A DNA stretch of 12,437 nucleotides from Opitutia bacterium UBA4654 (GTDB taxonomy: Bacteria > Verrucomicrobiota > Verrucomicrobiia > Opitutales > Intestinicryptomonadaceae): contig DHMA01000070.1 in the NCBI GenBank assembly GCA_002405555.1, positions 8,595-21,031 of the forward strand. The letters are read 5' to 3'. This document shows, one piece after another, positions 8,030 to 12,437 of the stretch (the first letter of the stretch is position 1; every line of letters starts with the position of its first letter). The position numbers were made by a program, and so were the translations under genes. Below the pieces are notes generated by a model. The model ran no database searches. It had not been told where the DNA came from and saw only the letters and a list, made by a program, of their open reading frames with translations.

Positions 8030-9198
8030 TGTCCGACGTTCTCGCCACAAGGACGTTTTCGTTTGCCGCGCCCGCGCAGGGTGCGTGCGACGTGCTTGTC
8101 ATTGCGGGCGAGCATTCGGGCGACGAACAGGCGGAGCGCATGGTCTCCGCCGCCCGCGCGGAAAATCCCGACCTTAAAGTTTGCGCGTTCGGCGGCGCGT
8201 GCCTCGCCCGCGCGGGGGCGCAACTGCTCTTCGACATGACAAGCTTTTCGGTCGTCGGGCTGTTCGAGGTTCTCAAAAACTACGGGTTTTTCAAAAAACT
8301 TTCCGAAGCCGTCGTGGACTGGATTGTAAAATACAGACCCAAAGCCGTGTGCTTTGTGGACTACCCCGGCTTCAACCTGCACATCGCAAAAATGCTCAAA
8401 GAGCGCGGCGTGAGCGTCAAGGGCGGCGGCGGAACGCGCATGCTCTACTACATCAGCCCCCAAATCTGGGCGTGGAAGGCGGGGCGGCGTTTCAAAATGG
8501 CGGAAGTGCTCGACTCGCTCGCGGTGATTTTTCCGTTCGAAACAAAATGCTATGCCGACACGACCCTCGAAACTTCGTTTGTCGGCCACCCCTTTCTTTC
8601 GCCCGAATACAAACCGCCCGTGCGCTACGACGCAAACGGCGAAATTTTGTTGCTTGCGGGCAGCAGGGGCATTGCGGTTTCGCGCATTTTCCCGACGATG
8701 GTCGGCGCGTTGCGAATGCTCCCCGAAGAACGCGCAGTGGCGATGTACCCGACGGAGGCAATCCGCAAAATTCTCGAAGACACGCTTTCGCGCAATCCCG
8801 ACGTCGCCCCGCGCGTGCGCCTTATTGCCAACGAGTCGGAGGTTGTCTCCGCAAAGGCTATGATGACAAGTTCGGGCACGATGTCGCTTTCGTGCTCTTT
8901 GGAGGGCATTCCCGGTGCGATTGTTTACAGGGCGAATCCGCTGACGTACATAGTGGGGCGCGCGCTTGTCAATATTAAATATTTAAGCATAGCAAATATC
9001 ATTCTCGACAGACCCGCGTGGCGCGAGTTCATACAGTTCGACGCCTCCCCGAAGCCGCTTGCCGAATACATGCGCGGCTGTCTCGGCGAATCGGCGCGCG
9101 CGGAATTTCTTGCCTACGCGGACACGCTGAAATCGGTGCTCCGCGCTCCGTCGAAAATGTCCGCCGCAGAGTGGCTGCTGGCGAGAGTCTCTGAATAG
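8029..9198 (+). CDS. lpxB: Lipid-A-disaccharide synthase
   Basis: GT19-family glycosyltransferase of 389 residues, close to the usual length. It condenses UDP-2,3-diacylglucosamine with lipid X to form the lipid A disaccharide at the inner face of the cytoplasmic membrane. Landmarks in order: AGEHSGD (26-32; family AGExSGD), FSVVGLFEVL (73-82), FVDYPGFN (109-116) with its catalytic-region aspartate, YYISPQIWAWK (140-150), FVGHP (184-188), AGSRG (210-214), SSGTMSLSC (281-289) and RANPLTYIVGRALVNIKYLS (301-320). The N-terminus has about 17 extra residues before the first strand, but no better start is visible. A GGAGGA lies 12 bases upstream, and the ATG overlaps the preceding stop by one base. 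An oddity is the loop AGSRGIAVSRIFP (210-222), where most homologues have PGSR-x-x-E; proline and glutamate are absent. The overall match is otherwise strong. Confidence 0.94.
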   Translation: MSDVLATRTFSFAAPAQGACDVLVIAGEHSGDEQAERMVSAARAENPDLKVCAFGGACLARAGAQLLFDMTSFSVVGLFEVLKNYGFFKKLSEAVVDWIVKYRPKAVCFVDYPGFNLHIAKMLKERGVSVKGGGGTRMLYYISPQIWAWKAGRRFKMAEVLDSLAVIFPFETKCYADTTLETSFVGHPFLSPEYKPPVRYDANGEILLLAGSRGIAVSRIFPTMVGALRMLPEERAVAMYPTEAIRKILEDTLSRNPDVAPRVRLIANESEVVSAKAMMTSSGTMSLSCSLEGIPGAIVYRANPLTYIVGRALVNIKYLSIANIILDRPAWREFIQFDASPKPLAEYMRGCLGESARAEFLAYADTLKSVLRAPSKMSAAEWLLARVSE

Positions 9199-9268
9199 CC
9201 GCGCGGTTTTCCGCGAGGAATTTGCCGATTGCAGCCGAAGCCCGCCGCGCCGTCGCGCCGCCGAACGC

Positions 9269-10243
9269 TTACAGTTTTACCGCCGAGAACACTCTGAACG
9301 CCGCGCCCATGTGGACTGGGCTTAGCAGCTGCGCAAGCTCGCGCTTGCGGAAGTCGAGCGGGTCGGGCGATTCGGCAATCTCGCGGATTTTCCCCCGCGC
9401 GCGCCGCATGAAAAACGACTCCTGCGTTTCCGTCGAAATTCCGCAAAACCCGCATTTGCCCGCGATGTCTGCGAGCATGTCGGAGCACGGCGAAAACGTG
9501 ATGTCGGCGTCGCCCGCGTTCCGCGCGATGTCGGCGAAATCCGCGTGCTTGAAGTATCCGCGAGCCGTGCCGAATGGCAGTTCGGAAAGCTCGGCGGCGG
9601 TTCTGAAATAGTCGGCAAAAATTATCGCGCCGCGCCGCGTTTGGGCGCAGATTTTTTCGAAGAGTTCGAGGGCGTCGAACGAAGCGTCTATCCTGAATCC
9701 CTCCACTTTCGCGCGGGGAAAATATTTTTCGAGCATTGCGGTTTCGGCGGCGTCCGCTTCGCCGAAAATTTCGCAGACGCCGAATCCGCCGCCCGACTTT
9801 TCGATTTTTACAAAGCCCTTGCGCCACTTTCCGCCGCCGAAGCGGAAGCGCGAGAACGGGCGGGCGTCGAGAAGCTCGTTGGAAATTACGACGGCGTTCG
9901 GCGGAATTTCGATAGGGTCGCCGAGCCGCGCGACTTTCGAGTTTTCGATTATGCGCGTGTTCGGCTCCGCGCCGATTTCGTAGAATTCGAAGCTTGCGAT
10001 GTCCGCGCCGCGCTCCGCCAGAAGGCTTTTTGCGGACTCGAACACAAGCTCCGAGAACACCCTTTCTTTGAGGCTCGCCGACGTGTAGAAGTCCGCGCCG
10101 TCGCCGCCCACGCGCAGTTTGTCTTTGCGGTAGTAGCCGAATTCGGCGTCGTAGAGGCAGGCGTCGACGAAAGTTTCCCACGGAATTTTTGCTGAGTTCC
10201 CGCGGGCGTGTTTGCCGAAAAGTTTTGCAAGAACGGGGTTCAT
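9269..10243 (-). CDS. MidA/NDUFAF7-like SAM-dependent methyltransferase (COG1565 type)
   Basis: Protein of 324 residues. The start is the ATG at 10243, which overlaps the recF stop as ATGA. An in-frame ATG at 10351 would add 36 basic residues inside recF and is rejected. Family landmarks in order: CLYDAEFGYY (29-38), DFYTSASL (51-58), VISNELLDARP (119-129), FADYF (209-213), GTARGYFKHADF (225-236) followed by D-A-D-I-T (245-249), and a closing MGAAFRVFSAVK (312-323). These match Methyltransf_28 proteins, whose mitochondrial member methylates an arginine of complex I subunit NDUFS2; bacterial targets are mostly unknown. The usual glycine-rich SAM loop (E-I-G-P-G-S-G) reads EIGAEPNTR here (89-97), so cofactor binding may be altered. 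It forms a two-gene unit with recF. Seventy bases of convergent spacer separate its stop from lpxB. Confidence 0.78.
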   Translation of the reverse strand: MNPVLAKLFGKHARGNSAKIPWETFVDACLYDAEFGYYRKDKLRVGGDGADFYTSASLKERVFSELVFESAKSLLAERGADIASFEFYEIGAEPNTRIIENSKVARLGDPIEIPPNAVVISNELLDARPFSRFRFGGGKWRKGFVKIEKSGGGFGVCEIFGEADAAETAMLEKYFPRAKVEGFRIDASFDALELFEKICAQTRRGAIIFADYFRTAAELSELPFGTARGYFKHADFADIARNAGDADITFSPCSDMLADIAGKCGFCGISTETQESFFMRRARGKIREIAESPDPLDFRKRELAQLLSPVHMGAAFRVFSAVKL

Positions 10244-11313
10244 TCGAAAGTTCCCGCGCGGGCTGTGATTGTCTTCCAGACGCCCCTTGCGGCGTCGGTC
10301 GGGGCGTCGGTTGTGGAGGTCGCCACAATCTGCGCGTCGGCGTCCACGCAAGACCAGAACGCGGAGCGGCGCGAGGCGTCAAGCTCTCCCAAAATGTCGT
10401 CGCAAAGAATGGTCGGGCGGACGCCGAGGGTGTCGCGCAGAATTTCGAACTGCGCGAGTTTCAGCGCGATTACCGCCGACCTCTGCTGCCCCTCCGACGC
10501 GTACGTTTTCGCGTCCCTGCCGCCGACGAGTATTTTGAAGTCGTCGCGGTGCGGCCCGTGGGAGGTTGCGCGGCGTTCGATGTCCTTCGCCCTGTGTTCG
10601 GCGAGGATTTTCAGCAGGGCGGCGGGCGATTCGGCGTCGCAGTTGGGCCTGATTTTTATTTCCGCGCTTTCGCCGTTTTCCCGCGCGAGGATTTCGTACT
10701 TTTCCGTCGCGCGTCTGCCGAGCTCTCCCAAAACTCCGCGCCGCGCCGAGAGTATTTTTTCGGCGGCGTCCGCCATCTGGATTTCGAAAGGCAGGTAGGC
10801 GGATTCGTCGGTTTCGCCGCCGCGCAGAAGCGCGTTGCGGTGCGCGAGGGCGGCGTGGTAGGTTTTGAGGGCGGCGAAATATTCGGCGTCGAGCGAGGAA
10901 ACGAACATGTCGGCGTCTTTCCTGCGGTTTTCGGGCGAGCCTCTCAGAAGCCTGATGTCTTCGTTGCCCATTGCAAGCGCGGGGAATTTGCCTATGAAGT
11001 CCGAAAATTTGGTCTCTTCGCCGTTGACGGAAACGCGCCGCTTGTCTGAAACGGAAATCAGGATTTCGCACTCGCCGAATTTTTCGTGCCCAACCCCCGC
11101 GAGAATCCGCGCCTCGTCTTTCCCGCACGCGACCATTGCCGACATGTCCGATGTCCTGAACGAGCGCAGCGCGCAGAGCATTCCGAGCGACTCCAACAGG
11201 TTGGTCTTCCCCTGCGCGTTTTTGCCGCGAATCCACACGCTTTGCGCGTCGAGCCGCACGTCGGCAAACTCCACATTCCTGAAATTTTCGAGCCTTACAA
11301 AATTAATCTTCAC
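10240..11313 (-). CDS. recF: DNA replication and repair protein RecF
   Basis: SMC-like ABC-type ATPase that binds gapped DNA and helps RecO and RecR load RecA. With the preferred GTG start at 11313 it has 357 residues, the usual RecF size, and opens V-K-I-N-F-V-R-L-E-N-F-R-N like other RecF proteins. Motifs on this numbering: Walker A GKNAQGKT (30-37), GPHRDD (253-258), ABC signature SEGQQRS (273-279), and Walker B with D-loop ILCDDILGELD (302-312). An in-frame ATG at 11370 would add 19 residues with a repeated I-C-V, leaving a single base before the divergent ruvB ATG (11372). The GTG start leaves a 58-bp control region and is therefore favoured. Neither start has a Shine-Dalgarno. The stop overlaps the MidA-like gene by four bases. 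No dnaN, dnaA or gyrB neighbours recF here. Confidence 0.93.
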   Translation of the reverse strand: MKINFVRLENFRNVEFADVRLDAQSVWIRGKNAQGKTNLLESLGMLCALRSFRTSDMSAMVACGKDEARILAGVGHEKFGECEILISVSDKRRVSVNGEETKFSDFIGKFPALAMGNEDIRLLRGSPENRRKDADMFVSSLDAEYFAALKTYHAALAHRNALLRGGETDESAYLPFEIQMADAAEKILSARRGVLGELGRRATEKYEILARENGESAEIKIRPNCDAESPAALLKILAEHRAKDIERRATSHGPHRDDFKILVGGRDAKTYASEGQQRSAVIALKLAQFEILRDTLGVRPTILCDDILGELDASRRSAFWSCVDADAQIVATSTTDAPTDAARGVWKTITARAGTFE

Positions 11314-11371
11314 AAAATCGGAAAGAAGTGTAGGGTGGACGCAAATTTCATCAACGCAAATTTTCGGCAAA
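11314..11371. promoter_or_regulatory. Divergent recF/ruvB control region
   Basis: This 58-bp, AT-richer gap separates the recF GTG (minus) from the ruvB ATG (plus). On the minus strand, TTGATG (11354 down to 11349) and TACACT (11332 down to 11327) are 16 bases apart and could be the recF -35 and -10. They would place the transcript start within a few bases of the GTG. On the plus strand, TGGACG (11336-11341) and the AATTTT at 11359-11364 form only a weak candidate for ruvB. The region also contains the tandem repeat listed separately. Promoters must exist here if the GTG start is right, but the individual boxes are weak. Confidence 0.5.
11339..11363. repeat. Direct repeat ACGCAAATTT, 15-bp period
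   Basis: ACGCAAATTT occurs at 11339-11348 and again, identically, at 11354-11363, in the short recF/ruvB intergenic gap. CATCA separates the copies. The 15-bp spacing is about one and a half helical turns. It could be a pair of regulator sites, or chance; GCAAATTT-like words are not rare in this GC-rich coding style. Confidence 0.6.
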
Positions 11372-12394
11372 ATGGAAAAAGGAAGCGACTATCTTCAAGA
11401 CGCGCTCGAACGCAGGGAGGACGATTTCGAATCGTCCCTGCGTCCGTCGGGCTTCGACGCGTTCGCGGGGCAGCCCAAGACGGTCGAGCGGCTGAAAGTG
11501 ATGGTGGGAGCCGCGAAAAAACGCGGCGACACCCTCAGCCACATTTTGCTCCACGGCCCTCCGGGGCTCGGCAAAACCACGCTCGCGTTCATCTTGGGAA
11601 ACGAGATGGGAGCGCAGGTTCGCATAACTTCGGGGCCGGTCGTCGAAAAGGCGTCCGACCTCGCGGGGCTTCTTACGAACCTCCAAGAGGGCGACATTCT
11701 CTTTATCGACGAAATCCACCGCATCTCGCGCACCGTGGAGGAATTTCTTTACAGCGCGATGGAGGACTTCCGAATCGACATCATGATTGACCAGGGGCCG
11801 AACGCGCGGAGCGTGCGGCTGAACGTGCCGAAATTTACGCTAATCGGGGCGACCACGCGCACGGGCATGCTGTCGTCGCCGCTGCGCAGCCGCTTCACGC
11901 TGCAAACGCGGCTCGACTACTATTCGCGGGCGGATTTGGTCTCAATCGTCCTGCGCTCGTGCGACCTGCTCGGCGTGCGCATAGACAAAAACGGCGCGGA
12001 CGAAATCGCCCGACGCTCGCGCGGCACTCCGCGCATAGCAAACAACCTAATCCGCTTTGTGCGCGACTACGCCGAGGAACGCGCGGGCGGAAAAATCACG
12101 CGCGACGTCGCGGTCTCCGCCCTCGAACTTTTGGAAATCGACGAAAACGGGCTTGACGAAATGGACAAGCGCATGCTCCGCGTCATGGCGCAAAACTACG
12201 GCGGCGGGCCCGTCGGTCTGGGAACGGTGGCAGTTGCCGTCAACGAGGAGGCGGACACCCTCGAAGAAGTCCACGAGCCCTACCTCATTCAGGAGGGCTT
12301 CATAAAGCGCACCCCGCAGGGGCGCGTGCTCACCGACAAGGCTTGGAGCGTGCTGGGGCTTGGCGGAATCGCGCGGCAGGGCGACCTTTTCTGA
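11372..12394 (+). CDS. ruvB: Holliday junction branch migration ATPase RuvB
   Basis: AAA+ motor of 340 residues, typical length, that works with RuvA to drive branch migration of Holliday junctions before RuvC cleavage. Motifs: Walker A GPPGLGKTT (62-70), Walker B DEIH (113-116), sensor 1 GATTRTG (159-165), arginine finger in LRSRF (171-175), the RGTPRIANNLIRFVRDYA block (217-234) around sensor 2, and a C-terminal winged helix with GGGPVGLGTVA (277-287) and EPYLIQEGFIKRTPQGR (302-318). The ATG at 11372 gives the standard N-terminus. The frame is open further upstream, but only as antisense shadow of recF. There is no Shine-Dalgarno before the start. RuvA and RuvC are not adjacent. The stop overlaps the next start as TGATG. 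Confidence 0.97.
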   Translation: MEKGSDYLQDALERREDDFESSLRPSGFDAFAGQPKTVERLKVMVGAAKKRGDTLSHILLHGPPGLGKTTLAFILGNEMGAQVRITSGPVVEKASDLAGLLTNLQEGDILFIDEIHRISRTVEEFLYSAMEDFRIDIMIDQGPNARSVRLNVPKFTLIGATTRTGMLSSPLRSRFTLQTRLDYYSRADLVSIVLRSCDLLGVRIDKNGADEIARRSRGTPRIANNLIRFVRDYAEERAGGKITRDVAVSALELLEIDENGLDEMDKRMLRVMAQNYGGGPVGLGTVAVAVNEEADTLEEVHEPYLIQEGFIKRTPQGRVLTDKAWSVLGLGGIARQGDLF

Positions 12395-12437
12395 TGGACG
12401 CGCTCGACTACATAATAGTGGGGCAGGGCATTGCGGG
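12394..12437 (+). CDS. FAD-dependent oxidoreductase, N-terminal fragment (cut by window edge)
   Basis: An ATG overlapping the ruvB stop (TGATG) opens a frame reading MDALDYIIVGQGIAG up to the window end. A short beta strand followed by G-x-G-x-x-G (GQGIAG) is the dinucleotide-binding start of FAD-dependent oxidoreductases. The D-Y-I-I-V-G-Q-G form is common in DadA/DAO-like proteins. Only 14 complete codons are present, so the subfamily and substrate cannot be judged. Overlap with ruvB suggests cotranscription. Confidence 0.65.
   Translation, partial: MDALDYIIVGQGIA

Noticed and set aside
9199..9268. Hairpin CGCGG-TTTT-CCGCG (9202-9215) as a terminator between convergent lpxB and the MidA-like gene
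   Set aside because: The stem is only five base pairs and no T-tract follows on either strand. The 70-bp spacer shows nothing else I can support.
9114..10382. 422-codon open frame on the minus strand overlapping the MidA-like gene
   Set aside because: It is a shadow in another frame with arginine/proline-rich low-complexity translation. The frame ending at 9269 carries all the methyltransferase motifs.
10865..11371. 169-codon open extension upstream of the ruvB ATG
   Set aside because: It is antisense to recF, serine-rich and without RuvB similarity. The ATG at 11372 gives the standard 340-residue RuvB.

Overview
This is a compact, GC-rich bacterial chromosomal segment. It carries nine complete protein genes plus the edges of two more, with almost no intergenic space. 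Gene content points to a Gram-negative (diderm) bacterium: a lipid A synthase (LpxB), an AsmA-like envelope protein and a lipid-A-type sugar oxidoreductase. The GldF/GldG/DUF4340 set and the overall divergence suggest the Planctomycetes-Verrucomicrobia-Chlamydiae group, most likely Verrucomicrobiota (Opitutae-like). That placement is inferred from protein style and gene combination, not from a marker-gene match. I see no tRNA, rRNA, CRISPR array, insertion sequence, integrase or phage gene. Base composition and codon style (heavy TCG, GCG, GGC and TTC-GAC use) look uniform throughout, so nothing suggests recent transfer.

Region 1 (1-7031, plus strand) is a tightly packed operon. It runs from the tail of an upstream gene (probably the ABC ATPase), through a GldF-like ABC-2 permease and a GldG-like auxiliary protein, to a membrane-anchored DUF4340 protein and a large AsmA-like protein. 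Junctions are 4-bp ATGA overlaps or gaps of 4-10 bp. All the complete proteins are membrane-embedded or membrane-anchored, consistent with one envelope machine whose substrate is unknown.

Region 2 (7032-9198, plus strand) holds a Gfo/Idh/MocA oxidoreductase resembling UDP-GlcNAc 3-dehydrogenase (GnnA-type), overlapping by one base with lpxB. A promoter-like element sits in the 44-bp gap before it. The pair suggests lipid A synthesis that may use a modified, 3-amino sugar.

Region 3 (9269-11313, minus strand) is a recF-midA-like pair with a 4-bp overlap, convergent with lpxB. It is divergent from region 4 (11372-12437, plus strand): ruvB followed by the start of an FAD-dependent oxidoreductase. 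The 58-bp recF/ruvB gap contains a 10-bp direct repeat at 15-bp spacing. So two recombination-repair genes share one short control region.

Most of the window is ordinary housekeeping. The points worth a second look are the three-module DUF4340 protein in the Gld-like operon, the GnnA-like/LpxB pair, the recF-ruvB control region, the apparently SD-less starts after intergenic gaps, and the degenerate SAM loop of the MidA-like protein. I did not find a convincing wholly new system.
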